DNA of 56,326 nucleotides. Source: Desulfotruncus alcoholivorax DSM 16058 (GTDB taxonomy: Bacteria; Bacillota; Desulfotomaculia; Desulfotomaculales; Desulfallaceae). The stretch is from the NCBI RefSeq assembly GCF_000430885.1, contig NZ_AUMW01000025.1, positions 1 to 56,326 of the forward strand, read 5' to 3'. The position numbers and the translations under genes were made by a program. This document shows positions 8,165 through 16,838 of this stretch, in pieces (within the stretch, counting starts at the first letter, position 1; each line of letters opens with the position of its first letter). The notes under the pieces are model-generated. The model did no database searches. It was not told the DNA's origin and saw only the letters and a list, made by a program, of their open reading frames with translations.

Positions 8165-8321
8165 CTTCAATCACCTCCTAGCGGTATAATCCCGGGGCCA
8201 TTCGGTGTTATATTCCTCCGACCCCAAACGCGGAGGGGTGTCCACTTAGGATATTATAGCTGCTGTTTAGCGGAACTATCAATAGCTGGAAATTAAGTGT
8301 TTATATTAAAAATTTTCAGTA

Positions 8322-8699
8322 CTATACCCAGTATTCATAAAAACGCAGTTTAAGCTCCTTCAGTCTGATCGGCCTGGTAGAGATTTTATTTAAAATCTTT
8401 GCAGCTGTGTCCAGAGCATAGACGCTTACCCCTATGCTTCTGGGGTCAATTTCATCTAAGTTAAGTTCGTGCCCCCCGCGTCCCGCCGAACGTATTTTAC
8501 CCCATAAGCTTGGCAATATTATGCCCACATAAGGCCTATCCACTGGAACTAATATTACTTCATAAACCTTTTTCTTAACACCTTCAAATTCATATTCTTC
8601 TTTCATGACCGGGTCAACTTTTGTTTCATAATTCTCCCAGTCAATAATGTCGTCGTAGACTAATAAACCTATGCCAAAATGTCTTACCATTCCAACCAT
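8322..8699 (-). CDS. Hypothetical protein, 125 aa
   Basis: Not recognised. The product has no signal peptide or long membrane helix. It contains VYEVILVPVDRPYVGIILPS in the middle and a basic C-terminus (RLKELKLRFYEYWV). The start ATG at 8699 has AGGAGAAC directly upstream, which supports a real gene. It lies between acuA (same strand) and the divergent YkgJ-like gene. No functional inference is justified. Confidence 0.6.
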   Translation of the reverse strand: MVGMVRHFGIGLLVYDDIIDWENYETKVDPVMKEEYEFEGVKKKVYEVILVPVDRPYVGIILPSLWGKIRSAGRGGHELNLDEIDPRSIGVSVYALDTAAKILNKISTRPIRLKELKLRFYEYWV

Positions 8700-8868
8700 A
8701 GCCGTTCTCCTTTGATAGATTTAAGTAATTTTAGCATGCTTCAATTATTGTTTCTATATTTTTCTTATTGTTTATACACTTTACTCAGCTAAGAACAAGT
8801 TTTCGTTGAAAACTGCCGTGAGGCTGTCGGCAAGTTGTGTGACAGGTTAGGGAAAAAACGATCGGAGG

Positions 8869-8899
8869 TAGAGATATTTAACTGAACGTACTATCTCTA
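8869..8899. promoter_or_regulatory. Inverted repeat upstream of the YkgJ-like/oxidoreductase pair
   Basis: TAGAGATA (8869-8876) and TATCTCTA (8892-8899) are exact complements spaced by 15 bases, about 20-70 bases before the start of the following operon. Possible operator or leader hairpin. Confidence 0.35.
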
Positions 8900-8920
8900 T
8901 GTTATGATAAAATATAACAG

Positions 8921-9700
8921 GTGGGAATATCGGGGGTGATGATCATCGGCCGGAAATCAACCGTGCAGGGCAGGCATACAGAGTTTACCGGCGACGGCAG
9001 GTTCAGATTCCTGTGTCATTCCAAGCTGGAGTGTTTTAACCGTTGTTGCAGAGATATAAATATCTTTTTATCACCGTACGATGTACTGCGCATGAGTAAA
9101 AAGCTGGGGCTTTCCACCAGTGTTTTTCTGGAACGTTATACAACCAGGCTGCAGGCCAGGGGTACCGGTTTTCCCGTAGTTTTGATCAAAATGCGGGATG
9201 ATGCGGGCTTGGCTTGCCCTTTTGTCACCGGGCAGGGGTGCTCAATATATGAAGAGAGGCCCTGGTCCTGCCGCATGGCTCCTGTGGAAATCAGGGGAGA
9301 GAACAGGTACGGGTTTGCCTTTGACAGCGACCACTGCCGCGGCCTGCTGGAAGAAAAGGAATGGACTGTGGAGGAATGGATGAAGAACCAGGGCAATGAG
9401 GGGTATGCAGAGTTGGAAAGCGGGTTCGAAGAAATACCCGCGGGGCTGAAGCTGACTGGGCTGCCGAGTTTAGACCAGCATATTATGGAGATGTTTTTTA
9501 TAACCTGCTACGATTTGGACAAGTTCCGCAGGTATGTTTTTGACGGCAGTTTTATAAAAATTTTCGATATCTCTTCGGAAACAGTGGAAAAGATAAAAAA
9601 TGACGATCTGGAACTATTAAAATTTGGTTTTAGGTGGCTGGCCTCGGGTTTTGACCTGCGCAAGTCGATAACCGTCAGGGACGAGGTGTTTGATAATTGA
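8921..9700 (+). CDS. YkgJ-family cysteine-cluster protein
   Basis: A protein of about 253-259 aa with the cysteine pattern of the YkgJ/CxxCxxCC family: ...LCHSKLECFNRCC at the N-terminus, then ACPFVTGQGCSIYEERPWSC, with the typical C-x-x-Y-x-x-R-P-x-x-C ending. These proteins are thought to bind zinc or an iron-sulfur centre; no reaction is established. The start is uncertain: GTG 8921, GTG 8936 or ATG 8939 are in frame, and a GGGGG run precedes the last two. It overlaps the next gene by four bases, suggesting the two work together, perhaps in metal-centre delivery to the oxidoreductase (inference). Confidence 0.75.
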   Translation: MGISGVMIIGRKSTVQGRHTEFTGDGRFRFLCHSKLECFNRCCRDINIFLSPYDVLRMSKKLGLSTSVFLERYTTRLQARGTGFPVVLIKMRDDAGLACPFVTGQGCSIYEERPWSCRMAPVEIRGENRYGFAFDSDHCRGLLEEKEWTVEEWMKNQGNEGYAELESGFEEIPAGLKLTGLPSLDQHIMEMFFITCYDLDKFRRYVFDGSFIKIFDISSETVEKIKNDDLELLKFGFRWLASGFDLRKSITVRDEVFDN

Positions 9701-11694
9701 AAAAAGTGTACCGCTCTTCCTGCCCGCTGGATTGCTACTCGTCTTGCGGTCTGTTGGTAGATACTGAAAACGGCCGTGTAACAGCCATTAAAGGTGACCC
9801 CGGTCACCCTCTTACCAAGGGTAAGATTTGCATCAAGGCTAAAAAGCTCCTGGACAGGTTATACAGCCCCGACCGCATCCTATACCCGCTGGCGCGCAGG
9901 AACGGTGTTTGGAAACGCATAAGCTGGGATGACGCCTTGGATCTTTGGGCCGGCAAATTGACAAGCATTAAAGAACGATATGGTTCCACCGCTGTTTTGC
10001 ATCATGATGCCAGCGGCTCCAACGGCATTTTACGTGGTCTGGGATCACGCTTTTTTAACATTTACGGGGGCGTTACCGAGCCGCAGGGCAGCCTTTGCTG
10101 GGGCAGCGGTTATGCCGCCCAACTGCTGGACTTCGGTGCCTTACAGATGCATGAATGGGAAGATTTGCTCAATTCAAGCACCATTCTCCTGTGGGGGCGT
10201 GACCCCGCCCGCACGAACCCGCACCTGCTTGGGCACCTGCGGCGGGCTGCGGCCGGCGGGGCTGAAATTATCTCCATTAATCCGGTGCGCGTGCGTGCCG
10301 GTATCCCCGGCCTGAGGCATATTTCACCGCGGCCCGGCACCGACGGGGCCCTGGCTCTGGCTATGGCCAGCGTAATAATTTCGGAAGACCTGGTAGACCA
10401 TGCTTTTGTCGCTGAACATGTGCACGGCTATCAGGAATTTGCCTCATCCGTGCGCGAATTTAAACCGGAAAGGGCTGCCGCCATTTGCGGCATCAGTGGC
10501 GCTGAAATTGAGAGTTTGGCCAGGCGTTACGCCATGCACGGGCCTTCAGCGATCCTATTCGGTTATGGAATGCAGCGCTATGCCAACTCCGGCCGCACCG
10601 TCCGCTGTATTGACGCCCTGGCTGCCATCACGGGCAATATAGGGATACCCGGGGGCGGGGCTAACTATGTGCAGAGACATTGGAAGCAGTTTTTTGCCGA
10701 CCTGTCGGGTAAGGAATATGCGCAAGCAAGGCGGTTGTTCCCCTGGCCCGCGCTGGCCCGCCACATCCTGGAAGCCCGGGACCCGCCGGTGCGCAGTATT
10801 GTTGTCACCCGCTCCAATCCAGTCAATCAGCTGCCAAATACCAATCTGGCCCGGCAGGCTTTTCAGGCCGCCGGTTTTGTGGTCGTAATCGACTTTTTTA
10901 TGACCGATACCGCCGCCGGGGCGGATTTGGTGCTGCCGTGCACCACTTTTCTCGAAGATGAAGATATAGTAATTTCCTCCTGGAACAACTATGCCAACTA
11001 TACCCCGGCGGTTATTGAACCATTGGGTGAATGTAGGTCGGAACTCAGTATTTTTACCGGGCTGGCCCGGCGCCTCGGGCTGCTTTCAATATTCGGCGAT
11101 TTGCAGCCGGAGCAATGGCTCCGGCGGGCGCTGGCCCCCGCGGCGGAATTGGGCATAACCATTGACACGCTGCGCCGGGGCCCGGTGCGCAACCCGCTGG
11201 CCCCCAAAGTGGCCTGGGAAAACAGGGTATTTGCCACTCCCAGCGGCAAATACGAGCTGTATTCCAGCCGGGCTATAGAAATGGGGTTGGAACCGCTGCC
11301 GGTTTACCGGCAGCCGGCCTCTGACGGGGAAGACCGGGAAAAGTACCCTTATTGCCTGATAACGCCGCATCACCGCGACTTTACGCACTCTCAGTTTTGG
11401 AACCTGGAATCCGGGGAGAGCCTGGCCCGGCTTCCCGAAGTGGAGATGCATCCGGAGGCAGGAGCTATGATGGGACTTAACGAAGGTGAAAGTGTATGGG
11501 TTGAGTCCCCCGGTGGGCGGCTGCAGGGCATTGTCAAGTTTAACAGCGATATCAGCCCGGGAGTAATAAGCGTATTTCAAGGGCGCTGGATCAGCCGGGG
11601 CGGCGGGGTGAATGTTCTCACCCCAGACATAGTATCCGACCTGGGAGACGGGTCATGCTACTACGATTGCCGCTGCCGGGTGGTTAAGAATTAA
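9697..11694 (+). CDS. Molybdopterin-dependent oxidoreductase (DMSO reductase family)
   Basis: A 665-aa catalytic subunit. Cys9, Cys13, Cys17 and Cys45 (SCPLDCYSSCG...KGKICIKA) bind an N-terminal [4Fe-4S] cluster. The body has the Mo-bis-MGD domains (LLWGRDPARTNPH, GYGMQRYANSG, TGNIGIPGGGANY) and a C-terminal dinucleotide-binding domain (LITPHHRDFTHSQFW...). There is no Tat signal, so it is probably cytoplasmic. TTG 9697 overlaps the stop of the YkgJ-like gene. No electron-transfer subunit is adjacent, and the substrate is unknown. Position beside Moco-synthesis genes and fdhD fits a need for cofactor sulfuration. Confidence 0.88.
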   Translation: MKKVYRSSCPLDCYSSCGLLVDTENGRVTAIKGDPGHPLTKGKICIKAKKLLDRLYSPDRILYPLARRNGVWKRISWDDALDLWAGKLTSIKERYGSTAVLHHDASGSNGILRGLGSRFFNIYGGVTEPQGSLCWGSGYAAQLLDFGALQMHEWEDLLNSSTILLWGRDPARTNPHLLGHLRRAAAGGAEIISINPVRVRAGIPGLRHISPRPGTDGALALAMASVIISEDLVDHAFVAEHVHGYQEFASSVREFKPERAAAICGISGAEIESLARRYAMHGPSAILFGYGMQRYANSGRTVRCIDALAAITGNIGIPGGGANYVQRHWKQFFADLSGKEYAQARRLFPWPALARHILEARDPPVRSIVVTRSNPVNQLPNTNLARQAFQAAGFVVVIDFFMTDTAAGADLVLPCTTFLEDEDIVISSWNNYANYTPAVIEPLGECRSELSIFTGLARRLGLLSIFGDLQPEQWLRRALAPAAELGITIDTLRRGPVRNPLAPKVAWENRVFATPSGKYELYSSRAIEMGLEPLPVYRQPASDGEDREKYPYCLITPHHRDFTHSQFWNLESGESLARLPEVEMHPEAGAMMGLNEGESVWVESPGGRLQGIVKFNSDISPGVISVFQGRWISRGGGVNVLTPDIVSDLGDGSCYYDCRCRVVKN

Positions 11695-12815
11695 ATCAGC
11701 CTGAACGATATTTCTATTTTATTACTGTCGGTGGCAATACCTGCCACATAATAATTTGGTAAATTTCTGGTTATATCCCACTTTAAAAAATTGTTTTGAT
11801 AAATATAGCTTAATAAATTTCCTTCGATGGTTGTTTCACCGAAGCTGAACGAGCGGGGAACAAAAAGGATTTCCCTTCCTCCCTTGACTGTTTTGAAATC
11901 GCCTGTAACTTTAAAACTGGTTCCGGTATCAACGAGAAATCCGGAAAAAACTGTTTGCTTGGGCTCGATATTTATATGCACAGGGGTTTTATACAAAGTG
12001 TCGCCCCGATTCATTTTGGAATTCAAGGTGTTTTCATTGAATTCCACCTGAAGCCCTCCTAGTTTGAAGCTTATTTTATCGGGCATAAACTCTTCCGGCG
12101 GCAATGAGCTGAGCTTTTCCAGTGCGCCGGTTATGGTGGCGTTGGCTCTCGACCAGCATTCTGCGGAGAGGGTGATCCTGGCCGCCAGTCCGGCCGACTG
12201 TCTTTTTATTTGGGCCAGAAAACCGGACCGCTCGTTTTTTGTCTTTTGCAGCAGGGTAATTGACTGTAGTATTTTTTTACGGTCGGCGGCTATTAAAGCA
12301 TTTATTTTATTGATCTCTTGGAGCTTGCTCTCGGTTTTGTTTTTAAGTTTTTCAGTTTGATCGCGCATTTGAGCGTAGCGGTCGACTATTGCCGATATCA
12401 AAAATAACCTGTTGGTAAAGTCGTCAAAATCAGCAGCGGACAGGAAAACGTCAAGTAAACTGACGTAACCGAATTGGTAAATGAAGGATACCATTTGTCC
12501 CAACTTGCGGGTCTGTTCCTGTAAATCGGCTTTAACCACGTCAAGATCTGCTTTTGCCCTGGCAGCTTTTTGTTGATTGGCGGCAAGCCTCTTTTCCAGA
12601 GCATCTTTTTCTTTTTGCATGGTTTCAATTTTTTGGTTGATGGTGATTAATTCAGCCAAAATTTGATTTTCTTTATCCTGTAAATCAGAAACGGGGCTTT
12701 TGGCCTGGCTGCCTGTCGCCGGGATTTGCGCAGTTGTAAAGGTGGCTATAAAAATAAACAGCAGTATAATGCCAACCTGCTGTCTATGCCTTTGATCCAT
12801 GGACAATTCACTCAC
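11691..12815 (-). CDS. Secreted coiled-coil protein (PcsB/EnvC-like N-terminal domain without peptidase)
   Basis: A 374-aa protein with an N-terminal hydrophobic signal segment (residues 14-30), a long coiled coil (about 45-205, rich in K/E/Q heptads: KENQILAELITINQKIETMQ...) and a C-terminal beta-rich region of about 170 residues ending EISFRLI. The coiled coil resembles those of PcsB/EnvC-type cell-wall hydrolase regulators, but no M23 or CHAP peptidase follows. GTG 12815 is the best-placed start. It converges on the oxidoreductase gene with a four-base overlap. A role at the cell envelope is plausible; nothing more can be said. Confidence 0.6.
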   Translation of the reverse strand: MSELSMDQRHRQQVGIILLFIFIATFTTAQIPATGSQAKSPVSDLQDKENQILAELITINQKIETMQKEKDALEKRLAANQQKAARAKADLDVVKADLQEQTRKLGQMVSFIYQFGYVSLLDVFLSAADFDDFTNRLFLISAIVDRYAQMRDQTEKLKNKTESKLQEINKINALIAADRKKILQSITLLQKTKNERSGFLAQIKRQSAGLAARITLSAECWSRANATITGALEKLSSLPPEEFMPDKISFKLGGLQVEFNENTLNSKMNRGDTLYKTPVHINIEPKQTVFSGFLVDTGTSFKVTGDFKTVKGGREILFVPRSFSFGETTIEGNLLSYIYQNNFLKWDITRNLPNYYVAGIATDSNKIEISFRLI

Positions 12816-12986
12816 TCACCCACTTGTTTAATTACCGCTTTGTGTTAATAATTCTAACCTTGCCTGGTTATTCCTGCCTGGACAAAAACGCGCCAGCCGC
12901 TTTGACCGGCGCTTATAAATTCCATTACCCCCAATCTGGTGTTTTTTCCCTTTAATTTGCCTTATCAGAACAAAAATTAAGATTTT

Positions 12987-13015
12987 TTGGGGGATTTTTT
13001 CAAACATGCTATAAT
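12987..13015 (+). promoter_or_regulatory. Candidate promoter of the Moco-gene cluster
   Basis: TTGGGG (12987-12992), 17 bases, TATAAT (13010-13015), 25 bases before the MoaD-like gene. The -10 is a perfect match, the -35 half-matches. Confidence 0.5.
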
Positions 13016-13039
13016 AATTAAAAAAGGTTTAACAGGGGA

Positions 13040-13360
13040 GTGATTGATGTGAGCAGCGGCGGCGGCAGTATGGTTGAGGTCAGGGGCTTTTCTTTCATTA
13101 AAGAAATTTTTGACCGGCGCGGGTGGCCTTTTCCGGTGATGTTTGAGCTGGATGGTGCATGCAGCGCTTTGGAACTGGCGGAAAAGCTGGAGTTGCCCCG
13201 GGATAAAATAGAGGGAGTGTTTATTAACGGCCACGCCGGGCCGCTTGACCGCACCGTTTGCCCCGGCGACAGGGTTGCCTTCGTTCCGCCCGGAACGCCC
13301 GGACCTTACCGGGTTATTTTAGGACTGGTCAATCCTGCCGATAAGGCTGAACAAAAATAG
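13040..13360 (+). CDS. MoaD/ThiS-like ubiquitin-fold protein
   Basis: A 106-aa protein with the beta-grasp layout of MoaD/ThiS proteins: FELDGACSALELAEKLELPRDK, VFINGHAGPLDRTVCPGDRVAFVPPGTPGPY. Such proteins carry sulfur on a C-terminal Gly-Gly for molybdopterin or tungsten cofactor assembly. Here the chain runs about 20 residues past the fold to ...NPADKAEQK and lacks a terminal Gly-Gly, so the classical sulfur-carrier chemistry is doubtful unless processed. GTG 13040 is the likely start; GTG 13049 is an alternative. It opens a plus-strand Moco gene cluster. Confidence 0.7.
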   Translation: MIDVSSGGGSMVEVRGFSFIKEIFDRRGWPFPVMFELDGACSALELAEKLELPRDKIEGVFINGHAGPLDRTVCPGDRVAFVPPGTPGPYRVILGLVNPADKAEQK

Positions 13361-13461
13361 CTTGTGCTGATTATGAGAAAAGGATATTTTTTTGAAAGCA
13401 ATATGCTTTGCAAAGCAGAACGCTTGGGGAGGTCATTAATATAACCAGGGAGTGAGATCGT

Positions 13462-13641
13462 TTGCAAAATAAAACAGAAGCAATAAAACAGGCGCTTAGA
13501 GAGGCGGCGCCGGAAGGAAAATTAAGCTGTACCGCCGCCAGAAAACTGGCCGCGGATTTGGGGGTTTCCCCAAGGCAAGTGGGCCAGGCTGCCGACGAAC
13601 TAAAAATTAAAATATTTGCTTGCGAGCTGGGTTGTTTCTAG
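13462..13641 (+). CDS. Small cysteine-ended protein upstream of moeA, 59 aa
   Basis: A TTG-started frame (MQNKTEAIKQALREAAPEGK...) with GGGAGTGAG seven bases upstream. The chain is amphipathic and helical; its middle (CTAARKLAADLGVSPRQVGQ) reads like a helix-turn-helix, and it ends IFACELGCF with two closely spaced cysteines. It ends six bases before the Shine-Dalgarno/start of moeA, so it is very likely translated in the same operon. A DNA-binding or metal-sensing role in control of the Moco genes is conceivable; not established. Confidence 0.65.
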   Translation: MQNKTEAIKQALREAAPEGKLSCTAARKLAADLGVSPRQVGQAADELKIKIFACELGCF

Positions 13642-13652
13642 GGGGGATGGAT

Positions 13653-14891
13653 ATGGCCGAACTATTCCAGGACCTGTTTCAGGCCCGTACGGTTGAAGAG
13701 GCAAAAACTATCATGGGCAGGTATATTATTACAGGTGGCAGTGAAAAAGTATCATTATTGGAAGCCCTGGGCCGGCGACTGGCCGAGGATGTAAGTGCGC
13801 TGGACGCCGTACCCGGCTTTGACAGGTCTACCATGGATGGTTTTGCGGTCCGGGCCCGGGATACCTTTGGCGCTTCCGAAAGCCTGCCTGCTTACCTGGA
13901 TGTAACAGGTGAAGTGCTGATGGGGCGGGAGGCAGTGGGCAATGTCGGGACGGGCCAGGCCTGGCGCATACCCACCGGAGGGATGCTGCCGCCCGGTGCT
14001 GATGCAGTCGTGATGGTGGAATACACCGAGGAATTGGATGGCCGAACCATTGGTGTGACCAGGCCGGTGGCGCCGGGTGATAATGTGGTTCGCTGTGGGG
14101 AGGATATCCCGCCGGGCGCCCGGGTGCTTTCGGCCGGGCAGGTTATCCGCCCGCAGGACCTTGGCCTGCTGTCATCCGTGGGCCTTACCGAAGTTGCTGT
14201 TGTCCTGCAGGCCAAAGTGGGCATAATTTCCACCGGTGATGAAGTTGTTGAGCCGGGCTGCCGCCCGGCGCCCGGCCAGGTGCGGGACATCAACTCCTAC
14301 GCGCTCTATGGCCAAGCTGCCGCCAATGGGGCAAAACCCCGCATTTACGGTATCGTCAGGGACAGCTATGAACTGCTTCTGGACAAAGTCGGCCAGGCGT
14401 TATCGGAGTGTGACATTGTGCTGCTGTCAGGGGGTAGTTCGGTGGGTGTGCGCGATGTGGCATATAAAGTAATTGACAGCCTGGGCTCTCCAGGCGTTTT
14501 GTTTCACGGAATTTCCATCAAACCCGGTAAACCCACGGTGGGGGCGGTGGTGGACGGCAAGCCGGTCTTCGGGCTGCCGGGGCACCCTGTTTCAGCTATG
14601 GTGGTTTTCGATCTGCTGGTTACACCACTGCTTAAATATGGAACTTACCTGAACAACCCGCTGGAATTTCCCGTGCGAGCCCGCATAGCCAGGAACATGC
14701 GGTCGGCCGCCGGCAGGGAAGATTACCTCAGAGTCAGGCTCTATAAAGACGGAGAGATTATCGTGGCAGAACCTATACTTGGCAAATCCGGACTGATCAG
14801 CACGATGGTCCAGGCCGACGGGCTGGCGCGCATACCCGCGGAGAAAGAAGGCGTTGAGGCCGGAGAGTACGTTGAGGTCAAACTTATCTAG
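13653..14891 (+). CDS. moeA: Molybdopterin molybdenumtransferase
   Basis: A 412-aa MoeA that inserts molybdate (or tungstate) into adenylated molybdopterin. The N-terminal DRSTMDGFAVRA motif, the central MoCF-binding fold (GIISTGDEVVEPG, LLSGGSSVGVRD, GKPVFGLPGHPVSAMVVF) and the C-terminal domain IV (RIARNMRSAAGREDY...) are all present. ATG 13653 is chosen because GGGGGG lies six bases upstream; ATG 13647 is too close. The small cysteine protein precedes it and a second, fused MoeA follows 16 bases later. Two MoeA copies often indicate separate Mo and W handling, which would suit an organism with tungsten or molybdenum formate dehydrogenases (inference). Confidence 0.92.
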   Translation: MAELFQDLFQARTVEEAKTIMGRYIITGGSEKVSLLEALGRRLAEDVSALDAVPGFDRSTMDGFAVRARDTFGASESLPAYLDVTGEVLMGREAVGNVGTGQAWRIPTGGMLPPGADAVVMVEYTEELDGRTIGVTRPVAPGDNVVRCGEDIPPGARVLSAGQVIRPQDLGLLSSVGLTEVAVVLQAKVGIISTGDEVVEPGCRPAPGQVRDINSYALYGQAAANGAKPRIYGIVRDSYELLLDKVGQALSECDIVLLSGGSSVGVRDVAYKVIDSLGSPGVLFHGISIKPGKPTVGAVVDGKPVFGLPGHPVSAMVVFDLLVTPLLKYGTYLNNPLEFPVRARIARNMRSAAGREDYLRVRLYKDGEIIVAEPILGKSGLISTMVQADGLARIPAEKEGVEAGEYVEVKLI

Positions 14892-14906
14892 AAACGGAGT
14901 GAAATA

Positions 14907-16838
14907 ATGAATAAGCGGGACGTTTACCTGGAGGACAAGCCCCTACAACAGGCGCTGGAAGAATACTTGGCCCACCTGGCTGACAAGGGGGCGCTGGACC
15001 CCGGTGAAAGCGAAATAGTTCCGGTAGAGGAAGCGGCGGGACGGGTAACTGCAACTCCCGTATTTGCGCGAATTTCTTCACCGCACTATCATGCCTCGGC
15101 CATGGACGGGGTGGCGGTACGAGCGCTGGATACCTTCGGTGCCTCGGAGGCAACGCCAAAACTGCTTACTTTGGGTGAAAACGCCGTCATTGTAGATACC
15201 GGCGATCCCGTTCCCCAGGGTTGCGATGCAGTAATTATGATTGAAGATGTCCACTTTATTGATGAAAAAAACTTTGAAATCACCTCAGGGGCGGTGCCCT
15301 GGCAGCATGTGCGGGAAATTGGCGAGGATGTGGTGGCCACGGAAATGATTGTCCCGGCCAACCACCGGTTGCGTTCTTTTGATCTGGGCGGCATTCTGGC
15401 CGGGGGGGTGACGGAAATCGCGGTCCACCCCAAGCCCAAAGTCGGGCTGATGCCTACTGGCACTGAACTGGTGCAGCCGGGGGCTGAGCTTAAACCCGGG
15501 GATATTATTGAGTACAATACCAGGGTTCTTGGCGCAATGGTGGCTGAATGGGGCGGCAGCCCGGTACGGCTGGAAATTACCGCCGACAACTATGGTGCTC
15601 TGAAGGAGAGACTGCAAAAAGCGGTTGAGGAGTGCGACATCGTTTTAATTAATGCCGGTTCATCGGCCGGCAGGGAGGATTTTACCGCCCGGTTAATTGC
15701 CGACTTGGGCCGGGTGCTGACCCATGGAGTTGCCATTAAGCCGGGCAAGCCCGTTGTTTTGGGCGAAATTCAAAACAAGCCCGTGGTGGGAGTGCCGGGC
15801 TTCCCCGTTTCAGCGGTGCTGGCGGCGGATCTATTCGTTAAGCCCGTTGTATATGCCAAACTGGGTGCTGTACCGCCCCGGAGGGAAAAAATTGAAGCCA
15901 TCGTCTCTCGTAAAATTGTTTCGCCCATGGGAACCGAGGAATTTATTCGCGTAAAACTCGGCAAGGTGGGTGAAAAAATTGTTTGCACGCCTATTTCCAG
16001 GGGGGCCGGGGTAATTATGTCGATGGTCCGGGCTGATGGCATGCTCAGAGTCCCCGGCTTGTCCGAAGGATTTAAGGCCGGTCAGACGGTGCGGGTGGAA
16101 TTGATGCGCCCCCTGGAAGAGATCAATGAAACCACTGTCATCATCGGCAGCCATGATATCGCTTTGGATGTTTTGGCCAACCACCTGCGCAAAAAGTTTC
16201 CCAATGCCACGCTGTCTTCTGCTCACGTGGGCAGCCTGGGCGGGTTAAATGCCCTGAAGCGGTGCGAGGCTCATTGCGCCGGAACCCACCTTTTGGACGA
16301 GGAGACCGGGGAATATAATGTTTCATATATAAACAGGTTTCTGGCCGGCCTGCCCGTGGTTTTGGTGAATCTGGTGCACAGGGAGCAGGGGCTCATCGTG
16401 GCCCCCGGTAATCCACATCAAATCCGTGGGGTTGGCGATTTGGCTGCCAAGGGGCTTAACTATATTAACAGGCAGCGTGGCGCAGGCACGCGGATACTTT
16501 TTGATTACAAATTAAAACAAAAGGGTATTGACCCCGGCGATATCCAGGGGTACGACAGGGAGGAATATACGCATATGGCGGTGGCGGCCGCGGTGGCCTC
16601 CGGGTCGGCTGATGCCGGGATGGGTATCAGGGCGGCGGCGTTGGCGCTGGGGCTGGATTTCGTGCCGGTGGTGGAAGAGCGGTATGACCTGTGCATACTG
16701 GGCGAATACTTCAATACCCCTTATATTCAAAGATTGCTGGAAGTTATGGCTGAACCACAGTTTCAAAAAGATGTTTTATCCCTGGGTGGCTATGATCTAA
16801 GAGATTGCGGCAAGATAATGTTTAAAAGCGGGAGCTAA
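14907..16838 (+). CDS. MoeA fused to a LysR-substrate/periplasmic-binding-type domain
   Basis: A 643-aa fusion. Residues 1-405 form a full MoeA (HYHASAMDGVAVRALDTFGA, GLMPTGTELVQPG, INAGSSAGREDF, GVPGFPVSAVLAADLF). Residues 410-643 form a type-2 periplasmic-binding-like domain (SHDIALDVLANHLRKKFPNA, RIKxxG-like stretch, MGIRAAALALGLDFVPVVEERYDL) related to the molybdate/substrate-binding domain seen behind ModE or LysR regulators. The combined protein is common in anaerobes; the second domain is thought to sense or deliver the oxyanion. Start ATG with GGAGTGA upstream. It overlaps the convergent fdhD by four bases. Confidence 0.88.
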   Translation: MNKRDVYLEDKPLQQALEEYLAHLADKGALDPGESEIVPVEEAAGRVTATPVFARISSPHYHASAMDGVAVRALDTFGASEATPKLLTLGENAVIVDTGDPVPQGCDAVIMIEDVHFIDEKNFEITSGAVPWQHVREIGEDVVATEMIVPANHRLRSFDLGGILAGGVTEIAVHPKPKVGLMPTGTELVQPGAELKPGDIIEYNTRVLGAMVAEWGGSPVRLEITADNYGALKERLQKAVEECDIVLINAGSSAGREDFTARLIADLGRVLTHGVAIKPGKPVVLGEIQNKPVVGVPGFPVSAVLAADLFVKPVVYAKLGAVPPRREKIEAIVSRKIVSPMGTEEFIRVKLGKVGEKIVCTPISRGAGVIMSMVRADGMLRVPGLSEGFKAGQTVRVELMRPLEEINETTVIIGSHDIALDVLANHLRKKFPNATLSSAHVGSLGGLNALKRCEAHCAGTHLLDEETGEYNVSYINRFLAGLPVVLVNLVHREQGLIVAPGNPHQIRGVGDLAAKGLNYINRQRGAGTRILFDYKLKQKGIDPGDIQGYDREEYTHMAVAAAVASGSADAGMGIRAAALALGLDFVPVVEERYDLCILGEYFNTPYIQRLLEVMAEPQFQKDVLSLGGYDLRDCGKIMFKSGS

